From: Lineus longissimus
Taxonomy: Eukaryota > Nemertea > Pilidiophora > Heteronemertea > Lineidae
Direction: 5' to 3'
NCBI RefSeq assembly: GCF_910592395.1
Contig: NC_088313.1
Span: 12,602,437-12,666,436, forward strand
Length of the DNA stretch: 64,000 bases
The notes below the pieces were generated by a model. That model saw only the letters and a list, made by a program, of their open reading frames with translations, searched no databases and was not told the DNA's origin. Position numbers and translations under genes: made by a program. Below are positions 25,677-36,456 of the stretch, piece by piece (positions within the stretch are counted from its first letter, which is position 1; every line of letters starts with the position of its first letter).

Positions 25677-26580
25677 CAGGGCACGTTTCGTAACTGTTAG
25701 AGCTATTGAGTTGAAACTTGGTACACATGTACCCTTATGTAATGACACCTTGGAGACCAAAGTTCGGTCCGATTCGTTTCATGGTTTGGCCACCAGGGGG
25801 CCAAACGTTAAAAGTGAAAATATGCAATATCTCCCTTAATAGTAGTCGGGAAATTTTGAAAAAAATATGGTAGGTACTTCTAGCAAAGGTGCATCATATA
25901 TCCTCCGGGTTTTTGATTTGACCTCCTTTTCAAGGTCACAGAGGTCAAATGGTGTAAATTGGCCGTTAGGATGTAACGATGGCACGTTTCTAAACTGCAA
26001 TGACTATTGATACCAAATTTGGTACACATTTACCCCTTAGTCAGGTGATCTCAGGGACCGAAGTTTGGTCCAATATGATTCACCACTTGACCACCAGGGG
26101 GCAAAATCCAAAAACCTTAAAAATGTGATTATTCCTTAACTTCTTGCCTGATTGCCACCAATTTGATATCATGGGTACATCTAACCACCATACAGTATAT
26201 GTCACACAGGTTTTTAATTTGACCTTCTTGTCAAGGTCACAGAGGTCAAATGGCGTAAATTTGCCGTCAGGCCGTAACTATGGCACGTTTCTTAACTGCA
26301 ATGACTATTGATCACAAATTAAGTACACATGTACCCCTTGGTCAGGTGATCTCAGGTACCGAAGTTTGGTGCGATCTGATTTGCCGTTTGGCCTGCAGGG
26401 AGGGGGCCAAATCCTAAATTCTTCAAAAATGCCATTATTCCTAGTAATGACTTGCCCGATTGGCACCAATTTTATATCATAGGTACATCTAATTCTAACA
26501 ACCATTCAATGTGTCACCGGGTCTTCTTTGATTTGACCTACTTTTCAAGGTCACAGAGGTCGAATGTACTGTAAATGGGC
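25677..26580. repeat. Three direct ~300 bp repeats inside element 1
   Basis: GGCACGTTTC begins related units near 25680, 25981 and 26281. Each continues with a TTGGTACACAT(G/T)TACCC-like segment, a GACCGAAGTTTGGTCC-like segment, a CCAGGGGGCAAA-like segment and CAAGGTCACAGAGGTC. Divergence between units is moderate. Confidence 0.75.
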
Positions 26581-26698
26581 CATTTTGGGGAAATTGTAAT
26601 TGCTTGGACCTACATCAAACCTAACACTACATGACACAATACCATGCTCTTTATCCATCTTTCCTCCACATGAGGTGAGCACAATGGCCCTGGCCATT

Positions 26699-27581
26699 TC
26701 ATTTCCTAACGGGACGTCGAGACAGTTACCCCCCCCCCTTCCCCGTTCCCACCCTCATGACATGTAGCATTGTAGGCCTATTGTTACTCACAATCTAATT
26801 TTTTGTAATTGATACTGGTAGTATCAATGTGAAATATGCCACATGTTGGGAGCATGCAAGGCCTAGTACAATACACCATCATCACAATCAAATATTTCAA
26901 TAATACACTGTCAACGAGAGTGAATGTTCAACCATCAATCACGTGCATTGTAGTGTACATCCCCCATGACGGCTTGCGCCCCGCTGACACGACGAGCACA
27001 TGGCTGAGCCTATCCATCGCCATACACTACTTTACAAAAATCGACACCTACTGAAACTTTCACTAATTATTTTTCGGAAATGTACTTTATCGTTACATCA
27101 ATAAATGCACACTCGAATTTCAAAACTACCACATATTTTTGCCGTGAAACTGACCTGAGTTATCGAAACACCGTCACCCCTTCGAACGGATTACGAAAAG
27201 AGGAAGAAGCAGGTCCGCATTTATCGAAATATTGCTAAATCTAATTGTCAAAATGTCGACCAAATTACCAATTACAAATCACCAATCACAAAAAGAAATA
27301 ATGATGCAATTACCCAAAATAGATGAGATTTGACCACTGGTATAATTCCGCCATCTTGGATATCGGCATCGTCACCACCACTTCAAATTCTAAAGTCTTA
27401 TTCAGGCCTAATATGTGTCACCTGGTGTGGTAAAATGGCTTGTTTTATCAATAAATAACAAAATATGATCTTTGTAAATAAAATCGGAGATCTTCTGGTG
27501 TGTTTTTATGTGAATTTATTACGAACTATCAATGCAGCGCAGGGCATCCATCGTTCTCAGGCGTAGTGGCGATGCGATAGC
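26699..27581. other. Spacer without a recognised gene
   Basis: Contains a poly-C run near 26730-26740. ORFs here lack motifs. It ends at the left end of the second hairpin-ended element. Confidence 0.35.
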
Positions 27582-28640
27582 CTTTTTAGCTCAGCTGACA
27601 AAGTCAGCGGAGCTAGTCAAATAGCTATTCGATTGGTGTCCGTCCTTCCATCCTGCCATCCTTCCATCCAGCCATCTGTAGACAAAGTTGGGCATTTTGT
27701 AATCATACAACCGAGGAACTTCAAATCTAGTCTTGCTTATAAACACCGCAGAAAATGTTGCTTACGGAAAAAAATTTTGGCGATTCGACTCAAATTCAGC
27801 TCCCCAGGGGGCAAAATGCGTAAATGAAAAAACAATTTTTTGACGCTCTATTCCAGCAGATAAAAGCTTAAAATAAAGTTGAAAAGGTCTTCATGATACA
27901 GAAGTTTTGATATAAAATAGATTAGTGTCGGTTTATATCACCAGTTGGCGGTAGTGAGCAAAACTGTTGTTTGACCCCGGATGACCCCGCTTTAAATTTC
28001 CCGCCGAGGTTACCTGGAGAACTATCATCAAGAAAATGGCGGCGACCTTTTTATTTCTACCAGAGCGATGATTTGTAAGTGACAAATTTTCTTATTTGAG
28101 CCTTTACGGAAATGTATTTTGGTACGAAACTTCACACGTTTATAGAAAAGATCAACGAGAATGTGTTCAAATGCCCTCATAACGATGAGTTCAACGGAAT
28201 TTGGTCAAAACAACCTTCGAATGGAGTCAGCTTTCTTTGCGAAATTGAAGCGACGACCTTATTATTTATCGTAATTTATGCAGATCTGAGTCCAGCTGAT
28301 GGGTGATGTTCTGATTTGTGTTCAAACTATTGGAAACTTCGGAAATTAGTTCTATTAATTCTACTATTCTGCAGGAGTATATTATAGCCATTGATGTTGA
28401 CAGCTAAAAGCACGAAAACTTTGTTGTTGATCGTCGGGGCGGATTGATATGTGGTTGTGCGTCCATTCAGTTAGTTTGAGAAAGATCATGATCATAAAGA
28501 TGCGTGTTGTGTTATCATAACCGGAAAATAAGTTGAAGTTATTATTAGTACTACGATTCTTACATGAGTAAAAAGTAGACGTTTTAAGCAACACAATAAT
28601 GTTACTCCCGTAAAAGAACTGTCAATTCTCCTTACCACAG
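27582..28640. mobile_element. Hairpin-ended interspersed element 2 (right end unclear)
   Basis: Begins CCTTTTTAGCTCAGCTGAC with the hairpin AGCTCAGCTGAC.../GTCAGCGGAGCT, then GTGTCCGTCCTTCCATCC, a diverged microsatellite. The sequence near 28560-28615 (ATGAGTAAAAAGTAGAC...) matches 42755-42810 in element 3, so both belong to one family. I could not locate the right terminus. Confidence 0.5.
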
Positions 28641-29221
28641 AAGCCAAGCCATTGCTGTTATAGTGTTAAGTTATGCAGGGGCTTAATCAATTACCTGCAC
28701 TCCCTGTGGGGTGAATAACATTACCTTTTGAATAGCTGGCTGTAGGGGGATGATTGGAACAGCCGGTATACCTGCTGACCTGCTGAACCCAGGTTAATGT
28801 TATTTTCAATCCACGATTGCAGGTCACCTGATTTTCGAGATTTCGCGGGAAATGAAATTGTAAACAAACGCATGTGTGCAGTTCAAATGTAAACAAAAAT
28901 GTATTTTTGGTACTTTTGGTTGCTGGACTTGGGTTTTCCCGCAGTTAGGAGCTGGGGTCAAATTGGTGGTCAATTGTTTATGGGTGCTGTTTTAGTCAGA
29001 GGTAGCCCTTGATTATGAAGGGATTTTCAAATTAAGGTGACCATGGTCTTTTTATGTGCTCACCACAGCTTTCAATACTTGATGTATATGAAGAGGCGTG
29101 CGGAACCTGACATGGCCTTACCAAGGAGCTCCTCACGGTGCTGAACTTCTAGCTTGCCTGTCGACGAAGTGCCTTTTTGGCCGAGACATTGCTACATGTA
29201 GGAGGAGCACGCATTTTAAAT
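28641..29221. other. Spacer upstream of the Helitron fragment
   Basis: No coding match. The Helitron reading frame stops abruptly at 29222 on this side, so a deletion junction probably lies near here. Confidence 0.35.
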
Positions 29222-30484
29222 TTATAGTAGTGATAGTACAGAGTTGGTTCGAGCCATTTGGAAACTGGATGGGAGGATGACAATCCTACCAGGATTGAGG
29301 TTGGCATTAGCGACTTGGGTTGCAATGTGGTCCATTAGACCCTGGTACATTTCAACTCTTAGGTTCTGCTGGTTTTGGCGTATCCAACTGAGACGTGTTG
29401 ATTCTGTTCGGACATACGAATCGACCACATACTGTTGGAAAAGTTTATTGCCGTAGAAGATGGGGTTGAATCCAGTGCGGGCAGCGAGGCGGTAGGCATA
29501 GAACTGGAGGCATGAGACTTTATGCCTGTGGGGTGTAGCCCTTCCAGCATTGTGCTGCATTGCACAGTCCCAGCCTAGGGTACCATATGGGAAGAGAACT
29601 GGGTATACCATTGGATCAATATTCGCCGATAGGAATGATATGTTCTGTGGTTCTTGTCCTTGGGGGTAGACTACAATATCACGGTCTGGGGGTGGTGCAC
29701 CATCTGGGGAAACGAAGATTGCAGCGACTTCATCGGTCTGGGTGGGAGTGTTGTAGCGGCGCTGGTCTGGGCCTCGCAAGATATTCATTGTGACCTTTGG
29801 AATAGGTGTGTTGTTTTCAGTTGCTGATCGTATCTCCTGTTGTTCGACTTAAAACATCTTCTTGTATGCCGCTGCGTTTGGGTTGACTTCATTGAGGGTA
29901 TCCGTCAGCAAGGTCATGACATCCTGGCGGCAGTGTCGGTTTTCTGGATGCTGGAGTCGAGTTTCAACGGCGTCTCTTGCCTCAATGATGTATAACTGGC
30001 TATAAGATGAAGCTGTGTTAGGTGGTGGATGAAGGGTGCCTGCACGATGGCCATGAATGCGGAAAGTGTATGGGCCGCGGCCGGGCAGATGGACGACATT
30101 ACCACCGAAGGATGCGAAGGCGACGGAGCTATTATATTGGCGAATGTTGTCTAAGAAATTTCTGGTCATGGCTGTGTTGGTGGTGAACAGTGGTTCCAAC
30201 TGATGTGGATATTGAGGTAGCGGCGGGAGGTTGATCTTGCCATTGTGGCAACAGTTCAGTGGTTCCTTTTTGAAGCGCAGAGCTTCACAGAACTGACAGA
30301 CAGTGTTCATTGCGCCAAGCGTAAATTCCTCCGGGAGCAGATTATGGTCATCATTTTGATTGGTCGGTGGCTGCAGCTGGCGTTGTTGCTGTACATGTTG
30401 TTGGTGGCGTCTACGGGCGGTGCGCCCATCCAGAGAGCAGGATCTTTTACGTCGCTGCATGTTGTCCTGGATTTAGTGGTCGAC
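29222..30484 (-). pseudogene. Helitron Rep N-terminal region, truncated
   Basis: An acceptor (CACATTTCAG) at 30485-30487 precedes a short leader and ATG at 30460. 30460-29849 contains CQFCEALRFKKEP, NCCHNGKINLPPLPQYP and NIRQYNSSVAFASFGG, the N-terminal zinc and helicase-like region of Helitron replicators. 29788-29222 contains RRYNTPTQTDEVAAIF, DPMVYPVLFPYGTLGW and LFQQYVVDSYVR, ending at VILPSSF, where homologues continue towards the HUH nuclease motif. Here the frame runs into unrelated residues and a stop. Rolling-circle replication and helicase parts are missing, so the copy is dead. A frame break near 29800 separates the two parts. Confidence 0.8.
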
Positions 30485-31053
30485 CTGAAATGTGATAAAC
30501 GAATATTGGTGGGAGGGGACCATTGGCCTGGAGGTATTGAATTCATGACGCTGAAGACTGCCTTCAGTTAACTGCACTGAAGTGTTTAAGTGGGGCTTGA
30601 CATCCTGCTGAATCTGGGCGCAGTTGTTGGGTCAATCAGAACCTGTTTGAATGTTGCAGGTTTTGGAGGCCAGTTGTTTGCGAGTTCCTGCTTGCGTCTT
30701 CACTCTTTGTACATGGCTGATGGATGCATTAGGAAGGAGGTAGATATTTTGATCAGCAGCTAGCTGGAATTGCTGTTTGCATCTTGTGAATGAGCTCACG
30801 AAGAAAGGAAATGAAGCTGAGTGATTCGCATTCATCTTTGTTGTCATGAAATTGCACGGTACATAGTACATATGAGCAGTTTAAATTTTATGTGATTGCA
30901 CATTGGAAGTGCCTTAGGATAGCTGTGTCCTGAAAAGCACCTTTTCTATATGGCAAGTAAGAAAGTAGTAATTCTAAGAAATGAATATACGCTGCGCTAC
31001 GAGTGAAATGTCATCTGAGACTGCTTGAAAGTGGGCAGGTCAGTGCTGGTAAG

Positions 31054-31767
31054 CTATTGTGATAGGAGTTGCAGAGCTTCATCTTCTGAGATGCGATCAT
31101 GTTGGTTATTGTTGTTGTCGTCTGTGTTGTGGCCATCTGCGCTGCTATCTGCGCGTGGTGAACAGCCTTTTTCATCAACTGTGGAGGATGCTAGGGGTTG
31201 GAATGGTTGGTCGAAGGGGAGTGTTTCGGAGAGAATACTGTCGGTGGCTTCGGCGAGCGTGTTGTCATCTAGGTCGCCAAACAGAGAGGCTGGTGATTTC
31301 GGCGAGGTCGGTGGGAGACTGGAAGTAGAGGGCAGGATTTCTGGCGCGGTGGCTGGGGCAGAGGTAGCTGCAACTGGGGTAGTTGAAGGCAAGTGAGTAA
31401 CGTTGCGGGAGTTGGCGCATGTTCTTTTGGCCGTCTGTAACTCTGCTTCGAGGGTGGCTAGTCGACGCTTCTTGACCTTGTCAGCCGCTGTTAGGTGCGA
31501 GACTTTGGTGCGCATTTTCGCAATGTCTCCTGCCAGGTGATGGAAGGCCTCTGTGAAGGAGGTGCGAGTTTCACTCATTTTGAGCAGCTGGCGGTGGAGT
31601 TTCTGCATGGCGGACTTTTCGGTTGCAGTGGTGCGTGGAGGCGGATTGTCGAGGATTCGTGGGATGAAGGACTCGTTAAAATTTACCTTCAGGTAAGCGA
31701 GGTGGTGGTCGATGTCGTCATGAAGGTTTTCCAGGTCCTTGAGGACATCAAAGTTGATAGGCGTTGA
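31054..31767 (-). CDS. Unknown coiled-coil protein, single coding exon
   Basis: ATG lies right after an acceptor (CTTCTTTTTCAG) at 31767; the ORF runs 237 codons to a stop at 31054. Residues 1-130 are helical and charged with likely coiled coil (KLHRQLLKMSETRTSFTEAF, DKVKKRRLATLEAELQTAKR). The middle is Pro/Ser/Thr/Ala rich and the end acidic. No family recognised. Two short upstream exons (32011-31944 and 32259-32184) with canonical sites probably supply the leader. It may be part of the neighbouring Helitron locus, but nothing links them directly. Confidence 0.5.
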   Translation of the reverse strand, partial: STPINFDVLKDLENLHDDIDHHLAYLKVNFNESFIPRILDNPPPRTTATEKSAMQKLHRQLLKMSETRTSFTEAFHHLAGDIAKMRTKVSHLTAADKVKKRRLATLEAELQTAKRTCANSRNVTHLPSTTPVAATSAPATAPEILPSTSSLPPTSPKSPASLFGDLDDNTLAEATDSILSETLPFDQPFQPLASSTVDEKGCSPRADSSADGHNTDDNNNNQHDRISEDEALQLLSQ

Positions 31768-31943
31768 CATCTGAAAAAGAAGGATGGATTGTTGAGTCAG
31801 TAAGAAATATTTAGGAATGGGGTAAAGAGGGGTTTGCACTTGATAGTGGGGTGGGTTTAACTGGGCGAAGTTGTATTACTGAAATAGGAACCATCACAAA
31901 CATCGCCGGTACATGTGCAGTTGTTGATGATGTGGATTCTTAC

Positions 31944-32259
31944 CTTTAAGGCCTTGCGCCAGCAGTTGGTGGAGGATGTGTTGTCCGAATGGCAGTTGGT
32001 GAAGGGTGGTCTGGAAAAGAAAGTGTGAATTTAGGGGAATGATGATGCAGTGGTAGTTATGTAATACAGTACTTTATAGTGGGGTCGTTTTAATTCGACG
32101 AAGTTGTATTACTGAAACAGGGGCCATCGCAAACATCGCCGGGACATGCGCAGTCGTTGATATTTGATGATGCGGATTCTTACCTTGGAGGCGTTGGGGT
32201 GGCAGTAGTGAGTAGGTAGAGGAGGTGTTGTTTGGATGGCAGTTGGTGAAGGACGGTCT
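31944..32259 (-). repeat. Duplicated leader exons (A 32011-31944, B 32259-32184)
   Basis: Two ~220 bp direct repeats (about 31858-32066 and 32085-32310) each contain an acceptor (CTTTCTTTTCCAG or CTTTCTTTCCCAG), CTTCACCAACTGCCAT within the exon, and donor GTAAGAATCC. The splice sites are conserved although exon interiors differ. Confidence 0.6.
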
Positions 32260-32669
32260 GGGAAAGAAAGTGTGAATTTAGGGGGATGAATATGCAGTGG
32301 CAGTTATGTAATGCTGTTTAATAAACCATGGACCGATATGCAGGCCTGCGTGGGAGGTCGGCCTTGAATGGCTGGAGCAGTGCCGAAGGGCAGTGATGTC
32401 TATCTGTCAGGGGGCCATGGTCATGGAAGTGTGTGAGGGCCTAGTAAGTAGGCCTCGTACCCAGTTGACCCTAGATACATGCATGTCAATGTAGATATAT
32501 ATACAATAGGGCGGTGAGCTGAGCATGTGAAGTACGGGCTCGGTATCATACCATGCAGGTACGCCCGTAGTGAACGAATAACGTGAAGCGTCCGACAATC
32601 GATTGTACATTGCACTGTGGCACTGTTTGTATTTCCGGACACCGTACTCGCACGACACGGGCGTCATGC

Positions 32670-33400
32670 GTATAGGCCCATGTCAACAGGAGTTTTAGTC
32701 AAGGGGTATATTTCATCATTTTCGACATGAAATGATGTAAGTGGGAATGATGTAAGTGGTGGTAAAAATTCTTACATTCAAACTGTAGTCGTGGTCGATC
32801 GAATACTCGAGCAATGATGACTGAGGGGGGCGGATGTCGAAGTCCGATGGGGAGCAGTCATTTGTCTATCGCAGCGGTGTCAAAATCAATCGTAAAAATT
32901 CAAGCGGCGGTAATTCAAGCGGCGGTAATTCCGATTTGGCTTCACTAATTCTTCAATGCCGTCATTCACCTCACAATATATACCACCAGGATGCCAAATA
33001 CACTTCGTACACGGCGTACTTTGCCAAAAATGCACGCTCCCCGCTGTTGGTACTGCTAGCCACCGTTCGCAGACCATCCACTGCTGCCACTCCTGCTGAT
33101 GGCGGCTAGTCGAACCAAGCGGCCCGCTTTGCGTAGCATACCTTCCCCAGAAAGGGGCTCAATCAGGTCTTTCAGTGAACGTGGGATGGCGGTTCTGGTT
33201 TCAAAACAAACAGCACTCAAAACTACACTTGCACCTCAATTCACAGGCAATTCTAACGGGTGTAACTCAAACAGGAGCCATCACAAATATCCAAACTCGG
33301 TATTAATATATAGATACTGCAAGGATGGAGTAATTAGATTTAGCACTTTGTAAGTTACTCTGATGATGTTACCTGATAGACCTCTGCAAATTTCAGGTTT
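32670..33400. other. Spacer with short tandem word
   Basis: TTCAAGCGGCGGTAA occurs twice in tandem near 32898-32930. No gene recognised; plus ORFs at 32834-33353 have no motif. Confidence 0.35.
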
Positions 33401-33462
33401 GAATTAAAAAATGCCTACTTGGTACCAAACTGTGTTACATGTATTTGCAAACACTCCTACCT

Positions 33463-33831
33463 GAACTGTCCTGTGCAACTGATGCTGCAGCAGTTTGGCA
33501 TGCTGGCGTTTCGACTCCTTCCAGTCCTTTGAACCCCGGGGTTTCCTCACAAAGATCAATGATCTTTTGCTGGGCGGGGGTGGGATCGGCTGTTGGCTTT
33601 CCACCACCAGTCTTGGTTCTTCTGCTCATTCAGCTTTGTACGAGACTCCATTTTCAGTTTGGAGAGTTTTGTTTTCAAGTCATCCAAAGATCTCGACACA
33701 TTAGGGAATCTTGCCTTGTGCTGATTAAGTATGCTTTCCCATGCTTTATTTTTCCGGGCATTGGTGTTAGCATCCTTGTGTTGGCTGTCTAGTGTGTCCT
33801 TGAATTCCTCGTAACATTCGGCCATAAACAT
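33463..33831 (-). pseudogene. Myb/SANT-like (NAIF1-type) DNA-binding protein, frameshifted
   Basis: Starts MFMAECYEEFKDTLDSQHKD, continues NKAWESILNQHKARFPNVSR and LDDLKTKLSKLKMESRTKL. After a one-base frame change near 33615 it continues RTKTGGGKPTADPTPAQQK, the KTGGG(K/P)P hinge typical of NAIF1/Harbinger-associated Myb-like proteins. A donor GTTCAG|GTAGGA lies at about 33463. Such proteins partner with Harbinger transposases and carry them to DNA. No transposase lies within 15 kb on this side, so this is an orphan or a remnant. Confidence 0.65.
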
Positions 33832-34189
33832 ATTGTCGCCATTTTGAACACTTTCTGTACAGGGCCTATAGAATACACTGAAATGCCTTGACCAACACAG
33901 CCCTCACCCTGCTCTAAATTTGGCTTTCTCCCTGTCACTACCTATTGTTCGGAGAAATTGACCCTGTGGTTTTGTGGTTGTCCCATGCAGACACCATTCT
34001 AGCCAAGTCTAAGCAAGCAACTAGTAAGAATGCTTCTTAGAATGGTTTTATGGAATAGAAATAAGTTGATTGCTAACAAGTATGTAACTAGGGTTTTAGA
34101 ATCATTATAAGGCCTAGTATTATGCTAAGTTAGAATGCTTTTATGGAATTGGGCCCTGGTGTCCTCCCAGTCAAGGGAAATAATCGTTT

Positions 34190-34345
34190 TGAGACACCTG
34201 CCCGACAAATCTGGTAGTTAATGCCATTGTCGTTGATGGCAGGGAAAAGGGCAAGCAAAGCTGTGTGAAACAGTTCTGCAGTCAGATTGAGAGGGAATTT
34301 AGTCCCTTTCGTCCCAAATTGGTCACTTCTGTCTGTGGTGCACCT
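34190..34345 (-). pseudogene. Possible exon of an uncharacterised TE-type protein
   Basis: After an acceptor (TTTTTTATTTTTAG) near 34345 a minus frame reads FPLNLTAELFHTALLALFPA and ICRAGVSKRLFPLTG. I have seen similar (EALHxQLLxAFPKL...) segments in repeated hypothetical proteins of invertebrates. No further exon could be joined. Confidence 0.3.
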
Positions 34346-34445
34346 AAAAATAAAAAATTTAAAATGTATCACTTGTTCGCTCTTCATGTCACAAATCCAA
34401 TAATTGTACCACCTTACCCTACTAGTAGTACATGTATGTGAACAA

Positions 34446-35688
34446 AAGATAGGTAATTGAACCATTCAGCCTATTATTATAGGCAATGTTGCTGGTGGTC
34501 CAGCAGGTGTAGTTGCTTTTCCGGGTGCTTCAACCGTCTTAACCCTATAACACCTGGAGGTGCCCGATGACGCCCGCGGCCGATACCTTGGAGGCACCCA
34601 ATGACGCCCGCACACCCATATTCAAATTTCACGTGCTTAGCTACCGATCTCCTTCAGAGCGAGGTCTATTATTAATCTATGAAACTTAAGCTTTCAAATG
34701 CCCGGATGAACAATGGTGATTGCTGTAGAAGTTTTTGAGATATTTGACGATAAAAGTTTTTGTTTCTCTTCAAGCCAGTAAATTCAGGTTGGACATTTGA
34801 ATTGCTGAAATGGATCGTTTGTTTGATTCCGATTTGGATGTACCCTATCTAATAGGGAATTTCATCTTCTTTTAAATAAATGGGACTTATAATACATTAT
34901 TTGGAAGTTCACCCATGTCATTTTGTAAAAAACTGGACCCATCGCAAAAAAATTTGATTTCCAGGTAAAATCACGTCGGGGCCTAGGGGAATAAGCACTT
35001 GCGCTGGCAGTGGCTCTAGGTGTTATAGGGTTAATTTGAACCTCGAGAATATCTTCCAACGAGTTGTTCGTATCAATTGGCGTCCCAGATACAGGTACAT
35101 TTTGTATGTCAAGTGAGCTTCCTTCTAAAATACAACTTTTTTCGGTTATCCTCCCAGAATTTTCAATGTCTGATGTTTGACTAACATTACCTTGTCCGAC
35201 CGCTCTATCCACCAATTCAGGTTCTAAAGACATGATGGGATCTTAAACTCAGTTATGAAATCTGTAACTGCCGAGTCGAACTTTTCCATTTCGGCTATAA
35301 AACACTCGTGCCATTTTGGAGTATCAACTGTTTCTGGGACTGGGGTTATGTCATGTTGCAGTCGCTTTAAATCAGTGTCTGTTTTTAAATTAGTGTTTTT
35401 TACTTGTAAAATAGTTGGTAAAGCCGGGCCAACTAATTCTGACTGGGGTAATCGTTCAGATAAATAAAAAGGGTCAGAGCGGCTCGAGTTGTCGGCATGT
35501 TTAACCGTAAATACGGAAGCATTTGGATTCAGATGACTCTTGCTATGATCGTTAGTGTTCTTACTCGGAGGTGCTTTGTCATGGTCACGGTTTCCTTCGA
35601 AATTCCTAGATCTTTTCTTTTCAATAAAACGCATGAGACGTTTGCGATCCTGCTCTCGTTTGCTAACAGACTTACATTTCATTCTCAC
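34446..35688 (-). pseudogene. Unknown charged protein(s), split by a MITE
   Basis: Frame one, 35688-35224, starts MRMKCKSVSKREQDRKRLMR and is basic at the N-terminus, ending FITEFKIPSCL. Frame two begins at an overlapping ATG (35233, MSLEPELVDRAVGQ) and runs to the MITE at 35030, resuming at 34538. The ten-base overlap may be a programmed overlap, a frameshift or chance. The basic start and lack of enzymatic motifs are compatible with a retroelement gag-like or regulatory ORF, but I recognise no family. Confidence 0.4.
34543..35030. mobile_element. piggyBac-type MITE with TTAA duplication
   Basis: CCCTATAACACCT at 34543 is repeated exactly inverted at the 35030 end. TTAA lies at 34539-34542 and 35031-35034. 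The interior has no transposase. It splits a minus-strand reading frame; excision leaving one TTAA would make that frame continuous to a stop near 34446. Confidence 0.9.
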
Positions 35689-35739
35689 TGGGGGCTCCCC
35701 TACCTTCCGAAATCACTCTCCCAACTGCTGTAGCTTGTG

Positions 35740-36456
35740 ATTCCTAGATCTTTTCCATTCGAAAGTCAGTACCCATCACACCTGTTAAGGATGCCATTGA
35801 AGTGAGTAGTACGATTAACTGATAATAGGGGGCTCTCATGGTGTTGGCCTACATTATGCTAATTAGGCAGCATGGTTCACTGCATGGGGACTTTCTATTG
35901 TTCATATACATTTGCCATGGGGATTGATTGTAGTAAGAGGGCCTAGAATGATATCTTTTCCTGAAAAGGAGTAAATATTTGCATCAGCATGACAAACTTC
36001 TAATAACAATTCACGTAGATGAAAAACAAATTATTGCTATAATTTAAAGTTGATCTTTATTATGTTTGAAATAAGTGCACAAGTATATATTTATAAAAAT
36101 CATACAATTTATAAAGGTTGTAGTTGTACAGTATTTAAGCCATATCATAATGTAAAATACTGAAATACACGCTCCACTAAAATTACATAGAATTTGTAAA
36201 CCGTTCAAAACAACTGAGCCAGCAACATCACAGGCTCTGACTGAAAATACATTGACAAAAAATAATGTAAAATGCATCTTTGTTATGGGCTTGGAAATGC
36301 AAACTACACAAATCACTGTCATTCACTAATTCAGTAGATTTCTCTCTGGCTGAAAGACTGCGCTCAAGACCAGACAAAAATACCAGGCTGTCCTGCATTC
36401 ACTAGATGTTTGTCTTCAGCAAGTTCACAAAAGAGATAAAAAACATCTACGTCAAC
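35740..36456. other. Spacer, no recognised gene
   Basis: AT-rich sequence between two minus-strand TE-type ORFs. A short minus ORF at 36044-36322 is hydrophobic and Cys rich but has no other support. Confidence 0.35.
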
